This document shows, piece after piece, positions 44,698 to 55,434 of a stretch of DNA of 64,000 bases. The stretch's first letter is position 1, and each line of letters begins with the position of its first letter. Source of the stretch: Actinernus sp. WN-2022. Lineage: Eukaryota > Cnidaria > Anthozoa > Actiniaria > Actinernidae. The stretch spans positions 7,425,714 to 7,489,713 of the forward strand of contig JAOWCC010001368.1 in NCBI GenBank assembly GCA_030867875.1, written 5' to 3'. The notes beneath the pieces were generated by a model. It saw only the letters and a program-made list of their open reading frames with translations. It did not search any database and was not told the DNA's origin. The position numbers and the translations under genes were made by a program.

Positions 44698-44957
44698 ATA
44701 TTAGAGCGGTTTTCAGTTGATTGTAGTAAAACCAAACGCAAATTACTCGCAGCCAGCCAATCATAGGAGCGAGTAATCACAAGTAACTCATAAATGGCTT
44801 CCCTGTGAGCCAATGACAAACTAAAGCAAACCCAAAATCAATTTGCGTTTGGTTTTACTTTGGAATCTGATTGGTTGGTTTACTTTCTCAGCCAATAGGA
44901 GAGCTTAGTAAACGCAAAACCAAAACACTTCCGACACTCAATTGAAATCCGCTCTAA
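44698..44957. mobile_element. TA-flanked MITE H, copy 1
   Basis: Ttagagcggttttcagttga faces the complement of tcaattgaaatccgctctaa. Internal blocks (gtaaaaccaaacgcaaatta) are also partly inverted. Related to 45580-45854. TA at the ends suggests a Tc1/mariner-type origin. Confidence 0.8.
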
Positions 44958-45018
44958 TGCCAGAAACGGTTTACAAAGGTAGTGGGTAGATGTTTAGTTA
45001 GCAAATCTGGGAATTAAG

Positions 45019-45457
45019 TACCGTATTTCCTCGATTAAGCGCCCTGGGCGCTTATTTCAAATGTTGTTGCCAAGGGGGGCGCTTAATCGAGGGGGGGCTT
45101 AATCGAGGGGGGGGGGCTCTTAATGGCTCACGGAAACTGGAAATTGGTCTTGTCATCCCCGGCTGTTTCACAGCATTTACCCAAAGCGTTGAAATGGGAA
45201 GAAGGCTGAAGAACGAGCTGCTTCGGGTACAAGAGCTATGCAAGCACATGGACTTAATAATCACGGACTGTGAGTTGGAAGAAAAGAAACTAATTTCCCT
45301 TATCAGCCAAACATAACTTTAATACGGTACTACATATAGGAACATGCCGTAACTTTGTAATAAAACGCAAGTTGTATGCCATATTTATTGGGGGAGGGGG
45401 GGGCGCTTATTTCAAATTTTGTTGCCAAGGGGGGCGCTTAATCGAGGAAATACGGTA
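45019..45457. mobile_element. MITE with 'accgtatttcctcgattaagcgcc' ends
   Basis: A 25-bp inverted pair: taccgtatttcctcgattaa then gcgcc at left; ggcgc then ttaatcgaggaaatacggta at right. The motif ttgttgccaaggggggcgct occurs at both ends in the same sense, so the right end looks duplicated. TA flanks fit Tc1/mariner (pogo-like). Confidence 0.85.
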
Positions 45458-45579
45458 TATGAAATAACACTATTGTACATAGCTAGGGGGAAAATGTGTT
45501 GAACTAGGTTAGTCAAGTTTAACAAATTAGAGTTAGCCTTGTAAAAAACTCCCTCAGTTTTTAACATTTTCAATTTGGT

Positions 45580-45854
45580 TAGAGCAGGTTTCAATTGAGT
45601 GTCAAAAGTTTTCGCTGATTGCTTTGGTTTTGCGTTTACTTAGCTTTTCTATTGGCTGTGAAAATGTTTTGTAATCAGTCAGCGAATCAAATTCCAGAGT
45701 AAAACCAATCGTGGTTTTGGTTGCGTTTACTTTTCCTCCTGATTGGTTGCTTTCTCGTGCCAGTAAAACCAATCGGTATTCACTTTAGTTCGTGATTGGT
45801 TCGTTGTAATTGCTTTGGTTTTGGTTTTACTACAGTCAATTGGAACCTGCTCTA
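45580..45854. mobile_element. TA-flanked MITE H, copy 2
   Basis: Ttagagcaggtttcaattga faces the complement of cagtcaattggaacctgctc. Several caaaccaat/attggttttg blocks recur inside. Confidence 0.8.
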
Positions 45855-45984
45855 TACAATTACCAATGTAAACTAGAGGTGTGTCGTAAAATGTGAACTG
45901 ACATTAAATTCATGACGAAAGGAACAATAGTAGTTGATCTGACTCGGCTCTCGTGTAATGGATATTTTGCAGGATACAAATGAA

Positions 45985-46180
45985 TCACGTGTTGTACTGG
46001 GTGGAAAGAAATACTTCATGTATTTAAAGGCACTTTTACGAGATCGGTATTGCTATTAGCAAAACCTGTTTTGTAAATGCTATTTTCCACCTCCAATTGA
46101 TTGTCGATCTTTCTAAATCTGCGTTTTTGAAGTTTGTTTGCTATCCAGTAAAACCTTTCGCATTGGATCACGAGCTGCCA
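45985..46180. repeat. dispersed repeat G, copy 2
   Basis: Runs from acgtgttgtactgggtgg to tggatcacgagct, where the MITE at 46196 follows. Confidence 0.8.
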
Positions 46181-46195
46181 ATAGGCCGCATGATA

Positions 46196-46437
46196 CTTAG
46201 GGGCCGACCATTTGACTTTTGAGGGGGGGTGGGTGTTTTTGAAAAAAAATAACCTGCAAGCCAACGGTGGCGAAAAAAAATATAATGCAAGCGGAAAAGC
46301 TTTGTTCTGGCTCCGCTTTTTTCGCAAAAAAAAATTCGTGCAACAACACTACTAAAGTAAAAAAAATCGAGCACAGACAAGAACACCCACCCCCCCCCCC
46401 CCCCCCCCCCTCAAATGTCAAATGGTCGGCCCCTTAG
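46196..46437. mobile_element. MITE with 40-bp TIRs and terminal G/C runs
   Basis: Taggggccgaccatttgact at left and the complement of aaatggtcggccccttaga at right. The inner ends carry a G7 and a C20 run. Internal (A)n tracts. The C-run length is probably unreliable. Confidence 0.88.
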
Positions 46438-46650
46438 ACCATTGTCTTTGTATTCTTAGAGAAGAGAAAATATTGTGCCAAAGCGTGGCTTCCTGGTGAT
46501 CACAAAAGCATGATGACATGCATAATGCATATTCATTCGTTATTTTGGTGTGAAAGCATCTTCACAATTGGCTTTGGGTTCCCTGTGTCACAGGTGATCG
46601 TAATTATGTGACGTCGTGAAATATGATATCCAGTATTGCTTACTGTTCCT

Positions 46651-46777
46651 TGCTCTGGATGGCAGAGGTTCTACTGCCCTCTCTAAGCCAAAGCGCCGCT
46701 GCCTTCTAGTCGCTTCGCTAGCTCCTTCGCGCCTTTCTTGGCTTAGAGAAGCAATGGAACCTCCGGCATCCAGGGTA
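46651..46777. mobile_element. 'accctg..ccagaggtt' MITE family, copy 3
   Basis: Ctctggatggcagaggttct and actgccctctctaagcca face the complement of ggcttagagaagcaatggaa and cctccggcatccagggta. Shares the inner ctctctaagccaaag block with the arm at 25890. Confidence 0.85.
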
Positions 46778-46981
46778 AGTCTGCGATGGGTAAAATAAAC
46801 AAAAAAATCCAGAAATGTATTACTCAAGCCTAGACTGCGAAAACAGCCGAATCTTTGCGCGCGCTCCAACGTGGCTGTCCTCTGGTTGGTATTTTTTCTG
46901 ATTGGGTTAATGGGATCCCTGTGGTTCGTACTGGTTTGTGACGTCATTAACCCGGACTGGGCTGGATTTATTTCAATTCCG

Positions 46982-47147
46982 GTATAGACCCATTCGAAAA
47001 ATGGCGTCCAATTTAAAAAGCTATTGTCCTGGTAACGTGAACACGAGGCTAGTCAGTCCACACAAAAGCTTTGAACGTGTAAGCGAGGCTAGTCAGTCCT
47101 AAACAATAGATAGTTAAATTGGACGCCATTTTTCGAATGGGTCTATA
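46982..47147. mobile_element. 166-bp MITE with ~34-bp perfect TIRs
   Basis: Tatagacccattcgaaaaat plus ggcgtccaattta, and its exact complement at the right end. TA flanks. Two gaggctagtcagtcc copies inside. Non-coding. Confidence 0.93.
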
Positions 47148-47764
47148 ATCTGGTAATTTACTAGTGAGATATTTCTCGAGTGTCGAAAGACGAACAAGCC
47201 ACTTTTTTTAACTTCTGATGGCTGGTTGTGCTATTCTCAAGACAAAGACAGCTTGCCACGTATTCTTTTGGAATCGGGCCGTTTCGCTACTTGGGATTCG
47301 TGATCCGAGCGTTTCTTCTTCGGATTCCGTATTTGGATTAATCCTTGGAATCCTGATTATGGCAACAATTAATTCAGAATCCATCGGATTTTGGTAAAGA
47401 AAAAATATCTGGTTTTGGATTCGGATTCTTTAAAAATCGAAACCATGTGTCATCGATCTTTTATCTCGTGAGAATATGCAGTTTATTTTTAGGCAAAACC
47501 TTTTCCAATGCTTCTCTTGCTGGTTTCTTCGAGTAATGTACCTATTGCAGGAATGGAATCACGTGGTTGTACTGGGTAACAAAACAAATCTCAATTCATA
47601 ATTATATTGAAAGGCACTTGTACGAGACCGGTAGTGTTATTAGCAACATCTGTTTGTAAATGCTATTTTCCACCTTCAATCGATCTTTCTAAAACAGCGT
47701 TTTTGAAGATGGCTTGCTCTCCATCATCCACGCACGCCTTTCCCATGGGGATCACGAGCTCAAG

Positions 47765-48803
47765 TGAACCTAATCTCTTTTGTAATTTTTATACATATGA
47801 GTTATACACTGGTTTTGAGTACTTCTGTGAATAATATTTTTGCTTACATATAGAATACTCTATGTTCTATGCTTGTTTGAAATGGTGAAAATTTGACTTT
47901 TCCTGACCCATGACCGCGTAAGGAAAAGACTGGGTCGATTCTTGATCTTACGTCACCTCATCATGCATTATTCTCCATGGCGCCTTTTTACAAGGGCACC
48001 CAACGAAGTTTTCGGTTAAAAAGCTGTTCGGGAGAGTAAGTTAGCCTAAAACTTTCGGATTTGAAAAAATTGTCCATAGAAAATTGTTTTCTGAAATACT
48101 GGCTAGAATTATTTTTTTACAATCCCTAGAAAATTATAAAAGAAAAGAAAGACTAAAAGGTTCCCCCTGAAATATTCGTACGCCCCAATTCGCCTAATCA
48201 ATAGAGTCACAATGATCCAAAAGAACCCCTAAAAAATTCGTACCTCCACAAAACTTTGCAACATGAAGTTACTTGGGTTAGAAAAGTATTGTTTATGTTC
48301 TAGACTACTAACAAATTCGTAGGCCGGGAATATTTTGCCATAGTATTTTCGGTTGACGCGATTTCCACCTAGAAAATCCGAACAGCTAATAGCTTTCTAG
48401 AATACGTCAAAGACATAGTAGGCGCCTTAAAATGGCTAGATAAGCTGCGGACAACTGGTTTCAAACAAATTTCAAAAAGTACTCGTTGGGTGCCCTTGTT
48501 TTTATCACTACAACATCGATATGTAAAGAATATACACAGTCTGCGAGTTGTTAGTAAAGAAAACAGTTATTTTAGACAAAATGATAAATATTTTTTCAAA
48601 TTATTGCAAAGTGGAATGAATTATATGACATAAGATCAAGAATCGACCCAGTCTTTTTCTTACGCGGTCATGGGTCAGGAAAGGTCAAATTTTCACCATT
48701 TCAAACAAGCATGTAGGCAAAAAAAATATTCACAAAAGTACTCAAAACCTTTCAAAGATTCATATGTATAACTATTGCAAAAGGGGTTAAGTGCACTTTC
48801 ACG
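47765..48803. mobile_element. foldback element C, copy 2, interrupted
   Basis: Matches 12886-13424 on both sides of 47991-48498. Flanks ctca and ttca are degenerate relative to the TTAA of copy 1. Confidence 0.88.
47991..48498. mobile_element. 508-bp DNA element with 6-bp target duplication, copy 2
   Basis: Same 16-bp TIRs as 11716-12222. TTTTTA is duplicated at 47985-47990 and 48499-48504. The uninterrupted site in foldback copy 1 (gcctttctatcac, near 13107) shows a single copy of the target. Confidence 0.97.
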
Positions 48804-48866
48804 AAGTATTATATCAACACGTGACTGTTTCCTGCAAAAGGCCTATTCAGAATAACGCAAAACAAG

Positions 48867-49232
48867 GGGCGCTTTCCATTCAACCAAAAAAAAAACGAAT
48901 ATTCCGGTCAGAAATCAAATGGAACAGTAAAATTTCCGGTTCGAAGTTTCGGAAATTGTGGACCACCTCGCGAGGTGGTCCTCTTTTTCCGAAAATTCCG
49001 GTTCGACAGAAATTTTCTGTCCCATTCAAAATTCCCGGTTTAGATTTGCCGAGATTTGCCGTGATTTGCCAGTTTTGAGAATTGAAATCGAGGCTACTAA
49101 TAACCGGGTGGCTTCTGCGAATGGAACGCGTATTTTTCCGACCGGTTTTTGTAATTCGAAAAATTCCGTTCCATTCAACATTTGAAATTTTCGAAACTAC
49201 GAACCAGTCGTTTTGGTTGAATGGAAAGCGCC
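48867..49232. mobile_element. MITE with 23-bp TIRs and central palindrome
   Basis: Ggcgctttccattcaaccaa and aa facing the complement at 49210-49232. A 20-bp perfect palindrome (gaccacctcgcgaggtggtc) lies near the middle, about 48960. Many ttccg/cgaaa fragments recur inside. Confidence 0.88.
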
Positions 49233-50133
49233 CAAGGTGTGTTTATTTAAAGTTTTAGCGTAGCTTCTCGAGAATCCAACAGAGAGAAGAAGATTAGCCT
49301 CTATGAGCAGTCTCCATCTTTATTTCTTCACAAGTAAGATACCCTTTTGTTTTATGCAAGCTGTAAAGAGCACGCAGACTTTCTGACTAGAACCACATTC
49401 CCTACACGGGATCCCAGAGGCGAAAGAGAAGAAAAAGAAGGTCGAACCTCCGGAATCACTTCCATGCGCTGAGTTTCAAATCAAGAAAACACGTCAAACC
49501 GGTTTTGCTAGGCCGCTGGTAAGCCAATGAAAATTACCGTTACATCCAGCACTCACGGTTGCGCCTGGTAATGGGTAGATTATCCAATCAGGGTCGAGGT
49601 TCAAATTTTGAACCTCATGTTCACATGGAAGTGAGATTCTCAACGGATAACACCAGACTTTCTCTCGCCTGTTATTTCTTCAATCAATCAATCAATCAAA
49701 TTACTAATAAACTTGTGGCCATCAAAACAATTAAAATAAAGCCGTAAGAAAAATATTTACATGTAAAATTGAAATCGAATTAATATAATATGTAATATAT
49801 CTAATACCTTTGAACCTCTTTTCTTTGTTCGATGTTGTTGTGTTCGTCTTGTTCAAACTTGCCCACAAAAACATCCCGCCAAATTTACAGCGCGCGCGCT
49901 CTATATTTTGTTTGTGTGCCGCTGATCTTCGTGTTAATCTAGCGGCTGAAACGCTCGTGGGTGCCAAATATCGATGGAGTAACATGTAACTGCACTTTAA
50001 ATTTGACATGGCCCGGGTAAAATGTTTCGTCTGTCGTACGAGATAATTTGCAAGGTGGCACCGGCAAAGCAGAGGGGGATTACGAAGATTTACGTTTGTG
50101 CTTTGGGTTTATTTTTTTAATAAGCACAACAAA

Positions 50134-50176
50134 GAGATTTATCAACCCGAGGCGAAGCCTCGAGTTGATAAATCTC
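50134..50176. repeat. 20-bp hairpin with 'gaa' loop
   Basis: Gagatttatcaacccgaggc and its complement, one mismatch, 3-base loop. Similar in design to 2861-2901. Confidence 0.88.
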
Positions 50177-50274
50177 GTACACACCTCGGTAGCGGTATTT
50201 TATCGTTTTGTGTCTTTCTTGCATACTTTTTTAGCTACCAATTTCTCTCTCGCGCTTGATAAAGATATAAATTG

Positions 50275-50465
50275 TTTGTTTGGAGCTGGTTCCATTTTGA
50301 AGGCTTTCTTTCGGCGAAAAACGGTCAGCTTTTGATGAAGATCTAGACGGATTTGGTAAACAAATATTTCCCGCCTTAAGCTAGCCAGTGGCGCGCGCGA
50401 CACATCACACCAACTTCTCACACGATGTGATTACGTGGCGGGCAACAATTGATTAATTGTTGAAC
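50275..50465. repeat. dispersed repeat D, copy 2 (inverted)
   Basis: Inverse of 15440-15640. Ends in the palindrome caacaattgattaattgttg. Confidence 0.7.
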
Positions 50466-50638
50466 CTCTGCCGTCTTCATGAGCCAGCACGCGCGATGGA
50501 TTCTGGATCGCCAGAGGGTAAACATGGCGAAAAATATAATCATTCCTTCCTTACTCTGCGTGTCAAAAGTGTACGCTTAAACTATGGTTTCCCGAATTTT
50601 ACCGTCTGGGAAAAGGAAATCGTCGTAACTGAGATTGC

Positions 50639-51880
50639 TTTTAATAATAATAATAATAATATTTAATTTATATTGCGCGTATTACATGTGAATATGTTCA
50701 TGCGCGCATTACATATACGTCTAGATAAATAATAAATAAATATATACAAACTATAGATCAAAGGCTAGTTTAAACAAGTAAGTCTTAAGGTTACTTACGT
50801 TACGTAGTTCGGAGGGTAATTTGTTCCACAGCTTATAAATTAGGTGCGGCAGCCTTAAATGAACGATCACCAAGTGTGATTTTAGACTTGGCGCTTGCCG
50901 GCACCAAACGCAGAGAGTTACCAGAGCGTAGGCTGTATCCAGTAGGAGTAGATATATATACAAGTTCAGATAAATACAAGGGTGCTAGGCCATATAAACA
51001 TTTAAACGTAATAATCAAAATCTTAAACTGAATACGATATACAACAGGTAGCCAATCAAGATCGGTGAGTACAGGTGTGATATGACAAAAGCGTGGTACA
51101 TTCATAACAAGTCGAGCTGCAGCGTTCTGTACACGTTGAAGTTTAGCTATGTGAGATTTAGGGAGGCCGTATAGTAAACTGTTACAGTAATCGATCTTGC
51201 TAGTAATGAAAGCGTGTACAAGTAGTTTAGTAGTTTCGCATGAAATATATTTTCTAATGCGGCGTATGTTGTGTAGATGGTAAAAAGAGGAACTACATAT
51301 CTTATTTATATGGTGTATCATGCTTAAATTGAGTCAAACCAGGCTCCAAGATTCTTCACAGCACCACACCGCGGCAAAACGTTACGCGCATGCGTATTTG
51401 CTATTTTTTGTCGACGCGCGGCCGCCCCCAGTTTCCCGCGAAACCTGAAATGAAACAACAGGCACATACCCGTGATTTTAAAATTTCTGCTTAAAAGCAT
51501 CCATTTGTGAACTGTTTTGTCAAAAAATAAGAAAACTACTTAAAAGCTAAGCCTAAGACTTTAACAGGTTGAAGTTTTCTTAATTTGTAATTCACTGTGA
51601 GGTTACTAAGTTATAAAATGATTTACTAAAAAAGTTGAAACCCTCGGTAATTTGTATTTGATAGCGGAGCCTTCGTTCTTTTGGCCAGCGGAGCATACCG
51701 TTTTGCCGCGGTGTGTCACAGCACTCGTTGATGGCTTGACCAATCAGCTACCTACTTTTACCTGTGCTAATGTAACTTTCTCGAGTTGTTTCCTAGTTCC
51801 GATTAACAAAAATTAAGTTTTATCAGCATTAAGTTTATCAGTTAGCATCCAGTTTTTATCGAGCTGTTGGACTGTGAAAT
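50639..51880 (-). mobile_element. LINE reverse transcriptase 3' part with (ATT)n tail, split by a MITE
   Basis: Read on the minus strand from 51880: WMLTDKLNADKT and FLLIGTRKQLEKV, then (after the MITE at 51365-51715) VKNLGAWFDS, LSMIHHINKICSSSFYHL, ITSKIDYCNSLLYGLP, RLVMNVPRFCHITPVLTDL and, one frame over, YKLWNKLPSELRNV to a stop near 50753. The 3' tail is (TAA)n/(ATT)n at 50639-50662. This is an L2/CR1-like 3' end, 5'-truncated, with two frame shifts and a stop. Confidence 0.9.
51365..51715. mobile_element. 351-bp MITE family F, copy 2, 9-bp target duplication
   Basis: Same TIRs as 41925-42275. TCACAGCAC is duplicated at 51356-51364 and 51716-51724. The reverse transcriptase sequence joins exactly across it when one duplicate is removed. 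Confidence 0.96.
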
Positions 51881-52050
51881 AAGCTGGTAAACGGATATAC
51901 GCTCGGAGAAAACATCGACCCTATATATTTGATTAGCCTCCGTCGCAGGTTAAGTATAGGACCGCGAAAGAAAAAAAATGTAAAAAAAAAAGGAAATTGG
52001 GTTACCTGTGCCTGCTTTACCACAGGAAACCCGGTATCGATTTTTCCGAT

Positions 52051-52056
<6 letters not shown>

Positions 52057-52083
<27 letters not shown>

Positions 52084-52560
52084 TTGCTTTATTTATCGAG
52101 GGTAGCACTTAATATCGTACAGATAATATACACGTGGCCCTCAACATAAAGAAAATAAATAAATAGATGATTAATAACAGTAACAACTAAGCACTAATAA
52201 AGACAGTTTCGAATTACAATAATCATTGGAAGCAGTGAGGTTAACCTGCATAGTATGCGTTCAACTTGAAGGAGAATGAATCTCTTGAGGCTGCTTGTTT
52301 TAGTTCAGTTGGTAGTTTGTTCCATAGAGAAGCAGCGCTAAAACTGAAAGTTTTCTTGCCAAATGTTTGCTTAACCTTTGGAAGCATAAAGTTGTGGCAG
52401 CGTTCCTTGTGTTAAGCGAGTGTGTCTCTTTCAGCAATTTGAATTTATTTCGGACTTATTCAGGCGTTTTACCATCGAGGGTCTTATACAACAGCATTAG
52501 TTTGAGGCGTTTTACTCGTTCAGGGAAAGGAAATGCCAACCGGCGGAGGAGGCTAATATT
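52057..52560 (-). mobile_element. degenerate LINE 3' end with (ATT)n tail
   Basis: The minus strand gives FPFPERVKRLKLMLLYKTLDG, ETHSLNTRNAATT and a KLSVxALLYGTNYQL segment, the usual end of L2/CR1-like reverse transcriptases, with several stops. The (ATA)n run at 52057-52082 is the tail. Confidence 0.65.
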
Positions 52561-53179
52561 TGATGTAGTATTGCAGTCAAAGTGTCAGTACCAGTAAAAA
52601 GGCCGAGAGTTTAGTGTTTTTAATATGTTTATTGTTCTTCATATTCCTTTTTGAAAGAAGGTTAATTCTCATTGCAACCATCTTTCGTTATACTTGGACA
52701 TCTTGTGTGACACCATCTGGCGTGACACCATCTTACGTGACACCATCTTGTGTGACAATGTACCTTTAACTAACGAAACTGGAACTCCTTCGTCCTACAT
52801 AAAAAGAAACAAAATTGATATGCCGTGATTAACGGCTCTGTCTTTTCTACGCTGAAAAGAAGATATCTCTTCATTCTATCTCTATTCCTAATAAGTAATT
52901 GTATTTGGGTAAATAACTTTCTTCGTCCGCACATTTGGGAAATGGTAAACTGATACAATTATTCTTGCTTATACCCGTAAACATCAGATAATCTGGTCCT
53001 AATTCCAATTCCAACCCTTGAATAACCAAGGGACCTAGAGAGTGACTTCATATGATTTAAAATTCGTTCACATTGCTGGAAAGAGAAATTGTTTTTTGTT
53101 TTTTTGTTGTTTTGTTTTTGTCAACCCCGGTATAAATAATCGAGAAATCGTGATACAAAAATATGACGGAATATCCCAT
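52561..53179. other. spacer with a short 17-bp tandem repeat
   Basis: Four diverged units of gtgacaccatcttgtgt at 52697-52758. Otherwise no gene recognised. Confidence 0.6.
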
Positions 53180-53322
53180 TCAACTGTAACCCATAGAGAA
53201 ACCCTCGGAGCAAGGGCGAGATACCAACAAACTCAACTCACATATGGCGCCGCGTCGGGAATCGAACCTGGGCCACAGAGGTGATAGGCGAAGCGCTCAG
53301 TTAACCACTGCGCCACCCCGGC
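53180..53322 (-). mobile_element. tRNA-derived SINE
   Basis: Minus-strand head gccggggtggcgcagtggtt with A box tggcgcagtgg and a B box ggttcgattcc (53258-53268), then atatgtgagttgagtttgtt. The head is tRNA-like in length and box spacing, so Pol III transcription is plausible. Same family as 39890-40178 and 27705-28180. Confidence 0.9.
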
Positions 53323-53396
53323 TTTCGTGAATACCATCGCTGTCCTAAGATGAATCTTAGGAGCCTCTTATTATTTAAGAGGCTTTCGTGAATTAC

Positions 53397-53562
53397 GAAT
53401 TTTACCGTTATTAATAGGTTAACATCAAAGGAAATAAACGTACCTTTGCTCTATCTGTTGTCCTTTGTCGTTTATTGGCGATTTGGGCTTTTTCTCCTTT
53501 TTTAATCTCCCTAACGTTTATTTCATTTGATGTTAACCTATTAATGATAAAATTCATCATTT
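53397..53562. mobile_element. MITE with ~40-bp TIRs
   Basis: Aataggttaacatcaaagga faces the complement of catttgatgttaacctatta; outer parts (gaattttaccgttatt) also pair. Confidence 0.8.
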
Positions 53563-53802
53563 TCCCCCGTTTATACACTACCTCTTAGCGCTATTTGTTC
53601 AGTTCACAAAACTATTTGTTTCCAGGCAATATTACATTATTAATATAAACGATGTCGAAATATGCCCTAATATTTCGTCCGCATACATTATCTGTTCGAG
53701 AAGAGAACAGTTCCCGAGAGCGAAGCTCGAGGGAAACTGTGAGTTTCTAGGATCAGATAATGTCCAAGGACAAGTTCATCAGTTCATATTTCAGCGTCAC
53801 AA

Positions 53803-54181
53803 AGTACCTTATTCCATGAAATTTTTGCGACACGTTAATTTCGCGATTTGGCGTAGATTTTAAAATCTATGTAACTTTATTTTTGCGATTTCACACAGGA
53901 ATTCTGTATTAAACTTTGGTAGCACACAATGTTCTGAATGATCATGCAACACTCGAATTATATATATATATTACATAACTAACCAGCGAAGAGGAAGAAG
54001 AAGTTTCAAATTAATGCTTGATAAACTCGACTGATCATATGTGATTACCACAATAGCGGTATTTATTTTATAGTTTACATATATGATGTCACTATAATGT
54101 TCGCGCCAACAACTTTTCACGACACTTTAATTTCGCGATTTTTTTTTTAAATCGCAAAATTATTTCATGTAATAAGGTAGG
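53803..54181. mobile_element. MITE with 'taccttatt' ends
   Basis: Taccttattccatgaaattt at left and the complement of ttcatgtaataaggta at right. Inner ttaatttcgcgattt copies are inverted too. Confidence 0.75.
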
Positions 54182-54601
54182 TTACCGTATGTTTTTATAA
54201 TCATTCAAATATGTTCTTCCACAGGAGGCCTTGCTCGCGCTCATCTGGCGGAGGGAGAAAGTATTTGATGGCTTATAAGAACTAATAAATAGTATTAATA
54301 TTTACCCTAATTCAATATTTTTAAGCTCTGAGCTTGCAATTCATTGAAAGAAATAACATGAAGTTATCCGTCAAATTTGAAATACATTCCTCAATATCCT
54401 TAATTTAAACGTCGCCACAATATATTCGAGGAATTTGAATTCATTATTTAACATTTTATTGTTTCTATGGTTAGTTTAAACCTCAGTTCTAAACATTTAT
54501 TTCATGAAAAAAAGAAGAATTTCAGTGGCAAAATTGTGTTTTGATATATTTTTATGCTCCGAGACACATAAAATAATGTTCCATTTGCTTATGCACGGAT
54601 C

Positions 54602-54787
54602 AGTGGTTTCCCCGGTGGATATCGGGTGTACCCACGGGATTTGACACTTTACCTTACATGCAGAGGTACGTCAATCATTCTAATCTTCAACCAACATACA
54701 AATTTCAAATACCCGGCCCACGCGGGAGAACCGGTACTGTCAAATCCCGTGGGTATCGCCGATACCTACCGGGGAAAACCACTGTCA
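54602..54787. mobile_element. MITE with ~45-bp TIRs
   Basis: Gtggtttccccggtggatat and acccacgggatttgaca face the complement of tgtcaaatcccgtgggt and taccggggaaaaccac. Confidence 0.9.
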
Positions 54788-54972
54788 AGAAGTATAACAG
54801 TGCCGATTGCAAACATTTTTTTTTATTTGGGCAGAAAAGACAAATCGCTCTTCTGCCTAAATATTAAGAAGCCACTTTCAAGATCATGCGCAATCTGTTT
54901 TGTGTTAACTGGCGGGTTACCTATCGTTTGACATCTACCTGCCAAATGAACAAAGGATTTGTACAACTACAC

Positions 54973-55323
54973 CACACAGCGGTCAAACGTCTGCGCGTGC
55001 GTATTACGGTCAGTCTGGTGGGCGGCCACGCGAATTTCCCGCGCAAAATGTACCTTAAAACGTATTACAGTGAACTTCTACCGCCAAAAGTTAAGAAAAA
55101 TACGTGAAAGTTAAGCTTTTTATTTTCACAGTCGACGACGGGAAATTGAACAAACTTCAAACTGTGAGTTTACCAAACTTTTTCGTAATTTACCAAAAAA
55201 GTTCTCAAGGTTTGAAAACGGGTGTGTGAACAGTGACGGCAGCCGGCTCGCTTTGAATTTGTTTTGGAATATGTTGTTGTTGCAAGACTTTTAACGCATG
55301 CGCAGACGTTTGACCGCTGTGTG
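54973..55323. mobile_element. 351-bp MITE, relative of family F, 9-bp target duplication
   Basis: Ends CACACAGCGGTCAAACG and its complement; CAACTACAC duplicated at 54964-54972 and 55324-55332. Same length and end layout as family F but diverged inside. It begins about 110 bp downstream of the ABCC stop codon, so it lies in the likely 3' UTR. Confidence 0.93.
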
Positions 55324-55434
55324 CAACTACACATGATCCTGATACTGGACTATTGTTTGGGGCAACATTTTGAAGAAGATAACACAACCTTTTCATCTAA
55401 CTATCTAAACGGAATATTCTCCTACGGTATTTTT

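Larger units (their letters stand above)
47555..48845. repeat. dispersed repeat G, copy 3, holding two nested insertions
   Basis: The left part runs to about 47764 (tcacgagctca) and the right part resumes at about 48804 (gaagtattatatcaacacgt), matching 44440-44510. Foldback element C copy 2 lies between them, with the 508-bp element inside it. Confidence 0.85.

Noticed and set aside
45052..45264. ORF inside the 45019-45457 MITE
   Set aside because: No transposase motif (DDE/D catalytic triad) could be seen; likely chance.
50200..50421. 73-codon minus ORF similar to part of 15369-15749
   Set aside because: The similarity comes from dispersed repeat D; coding remains possible but neither frame has a recognised domain.
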